Shown one piece after another: positions 30,764-42,025 of a stretch of DNA of 64,000 nt (its first letter is position 1; each line of letters opens with the position of its first letter). The stretch lies in assembly GCA_034509425.1 (NCBI GenBank), contig JAVTVJ010000509.1, positions 62,001-126,000 on the forward strand, read 5' to 3'. The notes under the pieces were generated by a model. That model was not told the origin of the DNA and made no database searches. It was given only the letters and a program-made list of their open reading frames with translations. A program made the translations under genes and the position numbers. Source of the stretch: Eopsaltria australis. Lineage: Eukaryota > Chordata > Aves > Passeriformes > Petroicidae.

Positions 30764-32779
30764 TGTCGTGGTTAGAGGTTTGGGAAACTGGGCGGAAACA
30801 CCAATTGTGTAGTGGCTCGAGTTCGCAAATTCGAGTTTTTGGTTAAACACCAGCACACTTATGAAAATTACTCAATTTCGCTATGAGATAAGGATTAGGA
30901 GTAGGTAAAACAGGCTCAGACTTTAAGGAATATAAAGAAAATTTATTATCAGACTTAAAAAAAAAGAATAATAAAAATCAGGAACCAGAACAAAACCATT
31001 AGAACACCCTTCTTCCCCCCCCCCCCCCCTCACCTCTCCATTTCTTTCCCACTGACAATACTAAAAAAACCAACACTGTGACTTTTCGTCAGTTTACCAC
31101 CTCTGGAATAGTCTTTTTTTTTTCAGTTCCTTCAGAGAGAGAAGTTTTCTCTTGCTTTACCATGTCAATTCCCCCATAAGAAATAAAGTTCTTATGGTTT
31201 CTAGCCTCACAACAAGCAGCTGCCCAGAAGGAAAAGATCTGCTTGTTCTGGAAAATCCCTCCCACTCTAGTAGCTTTCCCTGAACTACTGATGCCTGAAG
31301 GATTTTTTGCTTTTTCTCCTATATACTTTTTACACAGTTCTCTATATCCGCAAGTATTAGCATGCAAACTTGTAATGCTTTAGGTGATAATTTAGCCTGG
31401 TTTGTTGGTGTCCGGTAGGCCGGGAGACTAAACACCCAAGAAACTGTAGAGTTAGAAGACCAAACATCCTATTATCGTAAGAACTCAAGGTCCCCTAGCA
31501 GGACAGATTTTGTAAACTAGAAGTTAGCCCACCCCAGCTCCCTTGTTGGGTCCTCTTGTTAGATATGCTAATGTGTAAGGTCTTTAATTGTATACTCGAT
31601 TGGGGGGTAGGAGGACATTGTGACGCTGTCACCTGGGTGAAGCAATGCATCGCATGGGATCCTATTAAAATACCGAGGTAAACAATCCCCAAATCTCTAA
31701 CTGTGTCTGAGCTTTTATTTCCTAAGACCAGGAAAAAGGCATCACTACTACAGTGGGTTATGACAGTCGCTGAGGTACTCTTTTGAGGATGAACAGTTCT
31801 ACTACAGTGGCAACGAAATCCCCTTCTCTCATTATTGGCAACATAAGTCTTCTTCTATTATTCCCGGGGCAAGGAATCTTTACACAGGAGCCTTAGTCCG
31901 CTGGTTGCAGCTAGAACATTACATCCCCCCCTTTTCACTCTTTTAGACCATTGCTCATATATTACAGGACATATTATAGCTGAATTTATCAACATGTCTT
32001 TACAAGAGAAGTTTCAGCCTTTAAGTTTAGGCACTCCTCATCTCCGCCCTCTCTGGATATAGACTTTGCTTCTTTTATTAACTTGGAGTCTCTATGTTGT
32101 GTTTTTTTTGCAGGTATCTTCACTCTTTCCCTTTCTGTGTAGGGGAAAATAGATGTTTTCAAGTTCCATCCTGACATTGCAAAGGTTAATTTGTCTCTCG
32201 GCCGGGCGATGGTCACATGACCTCTGCCCGCATTGTTTAAGTGTAGCATTCTCAGTGTTAGAGCTGAGGGAGAGGAGCTCGTCTGTGCTGCTTTCTATCC
32301 AAGCCACGTCTGAGCCGCAGGGGTTCGGCCCGAGCCTTCTCCCACGCTGTGCTGTGTGCAGAGCCGGCCCAACTCAGTCCAGCGGGGCTGGCAGAACTGA
32401 GTCAGCTCAGCCTGGGGTAACAGTGCAAAGCTTTCTTGGCTAGGCCAGAGACAAGTGGAGCCCACCTGGCTCCCTTGCCCGCAGTTGCCATGATGGACTG
32501 AAGGCTGACCTGGGCCCCCCACTCCCCCTCCCCCTCCACGCCATCCCGGACAGAAGCCAAGTCACGTGGCCTGGCCGGACCTCACCATGTGGTGCGGAGG
32601 GGGCAGAGCGACCTCTTCTCTCCAGCAACTGGAAGTCTAAAAGAGGAAGTCTTTAGATTCTCTCTTGGTTTTATGAGTTCTGGAGGCGGAAACTGCAATA
32701 CCTCCTTTTGGATAGGTCATTTCCAGCTCGACCTCTTTCCTTCTGTACCGGAAGCTTCAATTAAGGTTACCCCATGACA
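30764..32779 (-). mobile_element. Antisense relative of the 1.6-kb LTR, with an insert
   Basis: Flanked by CAGGG (30759-30763 and 32780-32784). On the minus strand it starts TGTCATGGGGTAACC and ends CTAACCACGACA. AATAAA lies at 30942-30947 on the minus strand. The segment around 30878-30935 is the reverse complement of the GCCTACTCCTAATCC region of copies 1-3, which shows the kinship. It is more diverged than those copies. An extra piece, 31409-31752, lies inside it. Confidence 0.8.
31409..31752 (+). mobile_element. Possible small solo LTR inside the antisense LTR
   Basis: A TGTCCGG...ACTACTACA block of 344 bp is flanked by GTTGG and GTGGG (4 of 5 match). Sequence after it (GTGGGTTATGA) returns to the host LTR family. 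A TATTAAAATA box lies near 31664. The boundaries are approximate and the duplication is imperfect. Confidence 0.45.
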
Positions 32780-32784
32780 CAGGG

Positions 32785-33154
32785 CAAATGCATTGACAAA
32801 AACATTGTATGACACAAGAATCATTATTAACAAGATACTACTTTTTTCATTAAAAGTGGCCTAAACTTCCACAACAAAGTCCAAAAGACTCTGGTCCTAT
32901 CAGCATTGAATAGTGGCAGGCTCCTTCTTTGTACCCTCACATGAGATGTCTTTGAATACATACTATATATATATTTATGCTGACAGCTGAACCATCAGTT
33001 TAGGCCCCTTCAAGACTGTGCTGTGCCTGTTTGTCTGCACTATCTGCTCATCCAAATGCAAATACCTAGAGATGAGACTCTGCAGCCCTGGAATGCCTGC
33101 CTTACCTCTGCCAATGATGGAAAGTGACCTGCAAGACACAGCCAGACATTTCCA
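32785..33154. other. Host sequence, no gene seen
   Basis: Short AT-rich stretch between an LTR and a CR1 fragment. Confidence 0.5.
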
Positions 33155-33455
33155 TTAGCCAGGCTCTTCTTGGTGGTGCCAGGCAACAGGACAAGAGCAA
33201 TGGCAGAACCTGATGCACAGGAAGTTCCACTTGAATATGAGGAAGAACTTCTTTACTGTGCAGGTGACCAAGCACTGGAACAGGCTGTACAGAGGTTGTG
33301 GAGTCTCCCTCACTGGAGATACTCAAGAACTGTCTGGACAGGATCCTATGCTGGTGTGCTCTGGGATGACCCTGCTTGAGCAGGGAGGGCGAACCTGATG
33401 GTCCACTGTGGTCCCTTCCAACCTGAACAATGCTGTGATTCTGTGGCTCTGTGAT
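33155..33455 (+). repeat. CR1 LINE 3' end, sense
   Basis: Typical CR1 words in order: AGGAAGAACTTCTTTACTGTG, GTGACCAAGCACTGGAACAGG, GTTGTGGAGTCTCC, GGTCCCTTCCAACCT, ending ATTCTGTGGCTCTGTGA. It is 5'-truncated, as most CR1 copies are. It holds no useful coding frame. Confidence 0.88.
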
Positions 33456-36384
33456 GAATTCCACTTGTTCTGACATATAGGGTCCAATTCCCTCATCCTT
33501 GCCATAACTACTAAAACTTCAAAATGAAAATAAAGTAAAATAAATCTATTATTTTAGAAGCAAACATAATTTGTACATTAAAAAATCCTCCAGCTCACAA
33601 ACTATCGGAAATTTATTAAAATTTTTTTTTTTAAATAGGCCATTAAAAATGGCCATACTGTAAGTATCAAATCAAATCTTACCCAAACTATAAAGAGCAC
33701 TTTTACCCATACACTTAAAAAAGATACAACTGAAATTAGTCCATTCAAAAAGGAATCTGATATCATTTGCACCAGTAAGCAATAATGGAAATATGATTCA
33801 ACTCCTGATTTAGAAAGACAAACCTAATTTTAAAGGGTTTTTTTGGTTAAAATTCATCAACAATTTCAACTTAACATCAAGTTGAACTACTGTACGTAAC
33901 TGGATGCTACTCAGTTTTTAGCTGTAGGCTACTAGTGTGTTTCTAACTGCATTTCTTTGGCCTCCTGATTCTTCCTGAAGAAGTTTTACCTTGTCTTACA
34001 GAGGCTTCTCACAGATAATTTTTACAGGTTTTTTCATATTTCAAGTGATCACCTACACTAGAAAAGTCAATGTGACTTCTCCAGCAAGACCAACAATGTA
34101 AACTCAGTTCATGCACCTATGCATTGCACTACCACAGTTAAAGCCCAAGAGCTTCTGAGTAGTAGTAAAGGGTTACTAGAAGGGGTTACTGCTGGCAAGT
34201 ATTAAGTCCTGTGCTTCCACATCACATGAATTCTTAAGTCCCCTCTACTAGACACCTACATATAGTAACTACAGTTTAACTTGCCAAAAGATTGTGTCAT
34301 TTGTAGGATCTGTGGTTTTATTCTGGAAACCTAAAGCACTAGGACTCAATAATATGAAGTAAGTTACAATAATTCTTAATTTGCATTGTTTCAGAACAAG
34401 ATCTCTCAGTGCTAAAAAGTGAGCTATTAAGAGACAATGAAACTGACTTTAGAGCAAAATTACATGTACTTCAGTAGTCTTTCCTTCAAGCATATCAACA
34501 GTCTCAAAATCAACTGGATTATTCAGATAACAGTGTAAAACACTTATTCCATCAATTCCTTGTTAGCAATTCAGCATGATTTTCATCAAGGGAATTTAAT
34601 TCCTCTTTTGTGCAGGAAAGGATATGAATATGTGTAAATGTGAACAGAATTAGGCGCACATGCAAATATTTCTGTATGCTTCAATAACAAACTACTGGAT
34701 ACACCCAGATGTTCTTCTCTGCTATTCTGAAGAATAAAAAGTGTCTTGAAACCCCAAAAAACAGCCTAGTTGCCAATATACCCCATGACAGTCATGGGAT
34801 GTAGGACTTCATGCTGCCTGCAACCTTGTAAAAGTAACACTGAGGTTAGCTCTCCATCTTTCCCCGATTCTCACACATCTCAAGTGCTGAGCTCTCCCCT
34901 ACCTGCTGCAGTCCAAACAGCCAGCCTTCTCCACACCATCTTATCTATTAGTTCTCAATGCCAGCTCAAAACTAAACATTCCTTCAAGTGCCTCAGGTGG
35001 GAGAGGAAAGAACAAAAAAAGCAAGTATTTCTGCTGTGCAATAAAATGCAAGAGCTTTTGCAAAGAGGCCTGGTCCCCTGTTCTTCCTTCCCTGGCACAT
35101 TAAAAGCTGGGAGGGATGAAAGTCAATCTGATCTTCAGTAGCATAGGTTCACCTTTAGAGACCAGGTGCATCAACACAGCTCCTATTTCCTTCCTGGAAC
35201 AGATGAAAGCCACAATGGACAGAAACCTCTATATTCACATTTTCTTTGTCTCCTTCAAGTAATGGATAAAACCTGAGAGAGACAAAAAGAAAAAATAAAT
35301 AAGCCTCCCAAGACACTTCCAACTAAAACAGCTCTTTCATGTTCCAGCCTTAAAATTACATCCAGTTTAGGCCTGAATACATGTGACAAAAATACTGCAA
35401 CATTAAAGAAACCCACCAATCACACTGGTGTGCAAAGGGAGCAGAGGCTGCTTTGCACCTCTGAGGGTTCACCCTCACACATAGGGGGGCCGAGTTTGAC
35501 TCACCTTCCCTCTTGCTTTTTAAAGACAAGTTGCAGAGAACAGCAATAATCACCATGAAGGAGTAGCATTTAATACAACGGGGTTTAAGTGACTCCCACA
35601 TGTCCTTTTATCGCTAGAGAGAATAGAAATGAAGTATTTGTAAAGTCGAATGTTTTTTCCTCTTGTAGTATTTAAACCAATTGTTTTGTTTTAAATAAAA
35701 AGGAGCACTATGACAATGGACTGTGCAGCTCTTGATTCAAAACTATTCCTTCTCTGGCTGCTATGGCAAATATATAAAAAGAGCATAATATCCAGTCCAC
35801 CTAGACCTAAAAAAAAGAAACAATAATTTAATTATATCTTTTTCAAAAAGAAAGGGGGATGGAAGATGGATTTAAATATTACCAGAAGAAAGTAATCAAG
35901 ATTATTATTCTACTAGAAATTATCTCAAATGGAAGAAGAAACCCCACAAATAAATAAGCAATCACTGAGTTGTGCAAACACACAGTTCACTTCTAAATAA
36001 ATCTTGCTCTTCCTATGCATGATTTAACATACTTAGATGCTTTGCTTGGTTAAGCAAGATTGACAGCACTCAACTGGAAATCCCTTAATTGGATCACACA
36101 GCAAATATTTCAGTTTTAGGCCGTAACTTTGTTTTTATGTGCCTGCAGTGATCTCCCCTTTCAGCACAGCCCACCCCACTGCACCACTGTCCCAGGCAAT
36201 GACCATGGTGATCAGTACAGGGGTATAACTTGGAAAAGCTCCTGGAAATATCTCTGTAGGCCAAGGATTCAAAAGCATAACAAAAGAATGTTCCCTGTGC
36301 CCAGAAAAGGTATTTTGCCAGCTACATAAAAACAACCTCATGTTTTTGACAAGTCACTGCATAGGGTGTCATTACCCAGGCATT
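33456..36384. other. Host AT-rich sequence, no gene seen
   Basis: No convincing exon, RNA gene or repeat. A T-rich run lies near 33621. A 123-codon frame at 34770-35141 lacks motifs and coding character. Confidence 0.5.
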
Positions 36385-37149
36385 GACCATGAGAGGGTGC
36401 AGGGGTGGCCTCTGTGAGGGGAGGCCAGGGCTGCCCTGGGACAGACACAGCCAGTTCCAGACAGCTCCAACACACCCTCCACAGGGCACAGCTGCACCCC
36501 TCGGGCACGGTGACAGCACTTGACACTTGAGAAAGGGAAAAATGTTGCACAGCAGTGAGGAGGGAGGGAAAAAGTGTGAGAACCAGCCCTGTGACACACA
36601 GGTGAGAGAAGTGGAGGAGGTGCTTCAGGCACCAAGCAGAGACCACAGTGCCGCAGGTTGTGCCCCAACAGCCCATGGAGACCACTCTGGAGCATGTGAG
36701 ATTTCCTGAAGTACTGCAGAGCCTGGGGAAAAACCATGCTGGAACAGGGGAAAAGTGTGAGGAGGAAAGAGCAGCAGGGAGAAGCTGTCCTGGACTGATC
36801 ACAGCCCCCATTACCCGTCCCACTATGCCACTCAGGGTGGGGGAGAAGAGGTAGGTGAGCTGGAAATAAAGGAGTGATAATGAGCCTGGAAAAAAGATGA
36901 GGTGTGATGGGAGTGGAAGGCATTTTAGTTTTGACCACTTTCTCACCATCCAACTCTTGTGATTGACCATAAATTAAATTAATTCTCCCCACATCAAGTC
37001 TGTTTTGCCTGTGATGGCAACTGTTAAGTGATGTCCCTGTCTACCTCAACACATGAACTTCTCCATGTTATTTTCTTCTGCCCTATTAAGAAAGGGAATG
37101 AGAGAGCAGCTGGCTGTATGTTTGGCAGCTGGCCAAGGTCAACCCAGCA
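36385..37149 (+). repeat. Old degraded avian LTR
   Basis: The sequence follows the pattern of a widespread avian LTR: GAGGGTGCAGGGGTGGCCTC, then GGAACAGGGGAAAAGTGTGAGGA, an AAATAAAGGAG region, a TCAAGTCTGTTTTGCCTGTGA stretch and an end at GGTCAACCCAGCA. No clear target duplication remains and the edges are approximate. It is clearly older than the other LTRs here. A 210-codon minus-strand frame across it is judged non-coding. Confidence 0.6.
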
Positions 37150-37397
37150 GAGCTATAAAACTCTAATTTCTGTCTAGTCAATCAAGTCTTCGGCAGCTGT
37201 GTACCCTGAAAAATCTCCAGAAACCAAAAACCTCCCTCTGCAGCCAAAACAACAAAGTGCTGGCCTGCTCTCTGACACAGCTAACAAGCAAACAGAGGTT
37301 ACAAAAGAAAACTACAAACAGCCATGCTGCCTTTGCCAATGCTGTCATGCTGTGTGTTTCCCTCCAAATCAATGAGAGCACCCTACTCAGCTTAGGG

Positions 37398-37707
37398 TAT
37401 CACAGAATCAAAGAATAGTTTGGGTGACCTTAAAGATCATCTAGTTCCAACCCCCCTGCCATGGACAGCAAACTTTCCACTAAACCAGATTACTCAAAGC
37501 CCCCACTGACCTGGCCTTGAACACCTCCAGGGATGGGAAGTCCAAAACTTCTCTGGGAAATCTGTTTGAGTGCCTCATCAATCTCACAGTGAAGAATTTC
37601 TTCCTAATGTCTAATGTAAATCTACCCTCCATATGCTTAAGGTCACTCCCTGTTGTACTATCACCACATGCCCTTGTAAAAAGTTCCTCTACAACCTTCC
37701 TGTAAAC
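37398..37707 (-). repeat. CR1 LINE 3' end, antisense
   Basis: Begins TATCACAGAATC and runs through TCATCTAGTTCCAACCCCC, GGCCTTGAACACCTCCAGGG and AATTTCTTCCTAATGTCTAA. These are standard CR1 words in reverse orientation. Confidence 0.9.
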
Positions 37708-38930
37708 ACTCTAGGTACAGGACACTAGATGTGCAAAGATGGTAAAATAGAAGGTGATTTGACGAATGAACAGAGTGAGAGGGTGGTGAACAACTGGAAG
37801 ATGAAAACTGGGAAAAGCAGGAAACTAGAGCTGGGTCAGTTGCACAAGGCTGGGACAGGACCTGGAGGTAGCACAGGGAAATGAAAAAAGGCCAGTGCAA
37901 GGAGGCAGGACTGGCAGGAGAGCTCCATTACAGGATGATTTTTGGCAGAAAAGAAAAATTAGTTGGGAAAATGAGCAGAAACTAGGTAGAAAAGCTCTCA
38001 CAAGTCAATTTGGTGAAATAAGTAGGGCTGCTGTCTGTGTGATGCCTGCCCTATGGCATATCCTTCAACTTGCTCAGGAAAAGCAGCAAGGCTCTCCACC
38101 ATGGTTAAACCAAAGTCAAATCCCAGCCTGTGCTCAGTGGCAGCAAATTCCTCCCTCCCAAGGATGTGGGCAGTTAGGATGTTTTGCACACTGCTCTTAT
38201 TATTGTTAAATCCCCTCTGACAGGCAGTGACCAGGCAAGGGGCCAAAAAAGGGGCCCAGCAGGTGGTGGAGTGGCCTCAGAGCATGGTAGCCTGGCTGAT
38301 GTTTCCCCCCATGGCACACAATGCTCCTGCATGGTACTGCATGGAGGGCACCAGCCGTGTCTGCCAGCAATGTCCTCTTCTTAGCTGCAACCCTTCCTAA
38401 AGCTCCTCATCTGCTTTTTCACTGGCATTCAGGTCTGATGCAAGCCTGGACTTCAAGAAATACGTAGTTATTCCTCCGCCAAGCTTTCTACACCATCTGA
38501 AGTGCTTTAGATCACTGTATTACAAAAAGCAATTATTTGAAAGACTACATCTCAACAATACTTTTGTTTATCCCTCTGAAACAGTTAATTCTTTTCATCC
38601 CCCTATCAAAGGGAACTCTGATAGCAAAGAGTTTACAGAGCAGACTACTAGGCAGAGCTCATCGAAAGCATCTCTACTCTTGAGAAACAAGTAGCTACAT
38701 GGAAGAGAGAGACAGCTCTTACGAATTCTCAAGTGCCAGATCTTAGAAGGATGTTACACTTGAACACAGATTTGCAGTAAACAAAAAGAGAAATCAATAC
38801 AAATGCTACATTATGCCCATGGCATTCTTGTTCACGCTTTGTAAGAATCTTCTCTAAGTAATGGCATCTCTGTGCTGAAGTTCATATTTCAGCTAAAAAA
38901 AAGCCAACAAAAGACTCCAAAGAAAGCAAG
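37708..38930. other. Host sequence, no gene seen
   Basis: Mixed base composition with small open frames only. I see no repeat or motif. Confidence 0.5.
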
Positions 38931-38936
38931 CAGGAA

Positions 38937-39577
38937 TGTGGAGTTTGCGGGTCGGTTTCAGACGGCCGGGACAGACGAGAGATCTCTGTAGTCGGGTTGT
39001 AGAGCATGAGGTTTATTGTGAAAGAACGTTAGTGTAAGACCTGCTGAGAGCTGCCAGACGCAGCCTGGAGCAGGTCAGAGAGGCAAGAGAGGAGAGAAGA
39101 GCTAAGAGCGAGGATCTAAGAGAGCAGTTAAGAGAAGAGAGCTAAAAGTGAAGATCTAAGAGAGAGAGCTTGTCGCTTACAATACAATAAATCATCTTCT
39201 GTGTTGAATATTCTAATTTTCATTAACCAATCTAGAACAAAATACAAATCTTATAACATTTGCATACAGCCTATGAGAACTATTGCATTACCATACAGTG
39301 TTATATTTTAAACCCTAAAAGCTGCTTTTTGGACCCTCTGCCAAGTTGGTAGGGTCTGCTTTGACCCTTGGACCTGTCTGCAAGCAGAGGGTATTGTTTA
39401 ATCAAAGGGGGGATTACCTGCAGGCAGCCATGCCATTGTTTTCCATTTGTTCAATAACTGGGGTTTGGTATCTCAAAGCTTGTCTTCATTTCAATCTTGC
39501 TTATAGTTTCTACATTCTCAGCATCTTTTGCTAGGTAATCATATTTATAAGGCTTTCTTATTTCATCTTCCCCAACA
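38937..39577 (-). mobile_element. Antisense solo LTR (641 bp)
   Basis: TGTGGAGTTTGCGGG to CTTCCCCAACA, flanked by CAGGAA on both sides (38931-38936 and 39578-39583). AATAAA is on the minus strand at 39012-39017. A purine repeat with AAGAGAGCTAA-type units lies at about 39090-39170. The 6-bp duplication points to a beta-like (ERVK) integrase. Confidence 0.88.
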
Positions 39578-39583
39578 CAGGAA

Positions 39584-41802
39584 GAATTTTTAAACCTAGA
39601 ACCAAAATTGCTTTTCCTCAAAGTCAAGACAATTTAGAATAAAATACTGAACACAAAACTAATTTTTGCCCAAAAAGACCTGTGGATAATGTTAGGGTTT
39701 TGTTTTAGTTTTTAAACAAAAATCCATATAATGACCCATGAATATGGTTTAAGACTACACAAACGTAGGCTTGAAGCTCCGACTTTTCTGTTCTTTTTTT
39801 TTTAAAGAAAAGTCTGTTATACTTTGGCTCCAAAATAAGCTCATCAAGCTGACCAACTTGCAACAGCAGTGGTAGAGAAAGAAACACACAGGGATAAGGA
39901 AAAAAAAAGAAAAAAAAAAAAAAAGAAGAGAAAGAAAAAACCTGTGTAATATAGATGACAAAAGCTCCATGATCTCAGGTACACTTAGATTTTACAATGG
40001 AAGACAGTCTTGGATCAACACAGGAAGAAGTTAGTCAAGAACTCAATACTAAAATTTTCCAGAGCCTTTCTGGCCAGAAATTTCAGCACCAGAATGGTGC
40101 ATACCTATTACAGTGTCCCATGGGTGATACAAGTGAGCACAGTTCCCAGGGGAAAGAGAGATTGTGAATTACATGGCAACACAAAGGTAATAGAACACAA
40201 CAGGCCACTGAAAGAGTTATCAGAAGCATGAAGAATATTGAACGTATATTCCATTATTTTTTTGGTCTTGCAGATTAATCTCCTGATCTCTAAAGGCAGC
40301 ACATTACTTAACTTTGTATTTTAATTTTCATGTTGCTTAGATATTTCTTATGTACCTTAAACTTCATTCATTAAATAATTCACAGATGTGCCACTGTCAA
40401 CAATTTGAAACTCCTTGGTAATCCAATCTGGTTTTACAAGCTAGCCAGCTGTAAACAAAAGGAAGCAAAAACCACCCAAAATAAGCATTTAATGACAATT
40501 CTGCTCTAATGTTACTAACTTACAGAAATCGTATATCATGATCTTTCCTGATATTAGAATTCACTGTAATCTGCATGTCTGTTACTTGGGATGGAACACT
40601 GATTCCCCAAGGCATTGTCTCTGATCTATAAGAAGTCAAAGCTTGCAAGGAAGCAAACAGTCTCATAAAGGCACTAAGTCTTCCTTTGAGAAAAACTTGA
40701 AGGTTTAAATTTTAAAAGCCCATATGCCAAGAAAGTTTTCTTTTAAAAACTGGAAAAATGAGGTAGAATTTCTGTTCTTATTTTAAAGACAAACATAGCA
40801 TGTTGTGAAGCATGAAGTTACTATGAAAGGTTTCAGAGGCAGCAAGCTACCTCAAAAGGTCTTTCTCTCCAGAGAAAGACTGAAAATAAGATTAATACTC
40901 TTGAGAAAGGAGAAAGCAAACTAATTGTATAAAGCATAAGATCCTATTTTTCAAATTACCATAGGTAGAACAAGTGCTGCCATCTCCTGAGATCTAACTT
41001 CATAATGTTAAGAACTAGACAGATCAATACCTAATGCCAAAGCTGAAACAGCAGTGCTGCAGTAGCCACTTCTTTTCAGTCAGAACATTATAAGGGAAAG
41101 CATCTTTTCTAGGACCACTCAATCCAAGAGAGGGGAAGAAAAGGAAGGGAAACTCATAATGAGATTGCTTCTTCCTTCAAAGCAACGTTTCTGAACCTAA
41201 AAATATGAACAGGCAGGCAACCAACACTGAACGACCAAACCAAAAAAATAGACAACACACCAAAAAACCACCCCAAGCCAATAAGCTAGTTGGTTTAAAT
41301 GGAATAAGGCCCTTCTTCAGGGAAAAATAACTTTCAAACAATTGTTTAGAAAAAAAAGTAAAGTTATTTTGCTAAATAATGTTTAATAACATTTCATATA
41401 TTAAAAACAACTGCTCTTTTCTTCAAATATGACGGAGCAAGTTGCAAGAAGCATATAAGAGGTACAGGGAAAAAATAATTGGAACGGGTAATTAGAAATA
41501 TTAAACACAAAGCAAGATACAAAAAGAAATAATCATATTTCTTAAATAATTATACTTTCTAATTCTACCAATTTTATTATATCTGTGATAGAAAATCGTA
41601 TGTGCCCAGTTAATAGAATATTCATCTTTATTCTTCAAGTGTATTGGGGTAAAATTGTCTTGGCTTCTGATAGCACAGTATGCATTCAAATTTAAGGCCT
41701 AACTGTATTTCAGGATGCTGGAGCATCCCAGCCCACCAGGTGAAAAGTGTTTATCTACAGCACTGTACTATAGCTGCACTGAAGTGTGCACAGAAACAAA
41801 GA
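39584..41802. other. Host sequence, no gene seen
   Basis: Contains an A/G homopolymer-like run at 39897-39938. Otherwise AT-rich sequence without features I can support. Confidence 0.5.
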
Positions 41803-42025
41803 TTCACAGAATCACAGAATATTCTGAGGTGGAAGGGACTAAGTATCATCAAAGTCCAACTCCTGGCCTGGCACGGGACACCCACACAATGTATCTGACA
41901 GAATTATCCAAATTCTTCCTGAACTCTGCTAGGCTGGTGCTGTGACCCCTGCCCTGAGAAGCCCATTCCAGTGTCCAGACACCCTCTGGGTGGAGAACCT
42001 TTCCTTAATATCCAACCTACTTCAC
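41803..42025 (-). repeat. CR1 LINE 3' end, antisense
   Basis: Starts with doubled TCACAGAATCACAGAAT, then GGTGGAAGGGACT, CTGGCCTGGCACGGGACACC and CCATTCCAGTGTCC. It is a 5'-truncated CR1 copy on the minus strand. Confidence 0.88.

Noticed and set aside
36338..36970. Minus-strand frames of over 200 codons
   Set aside because: They lie over a GC-rich, degraded LTR, two frames overlap each other, and no domain or coding character is visible.
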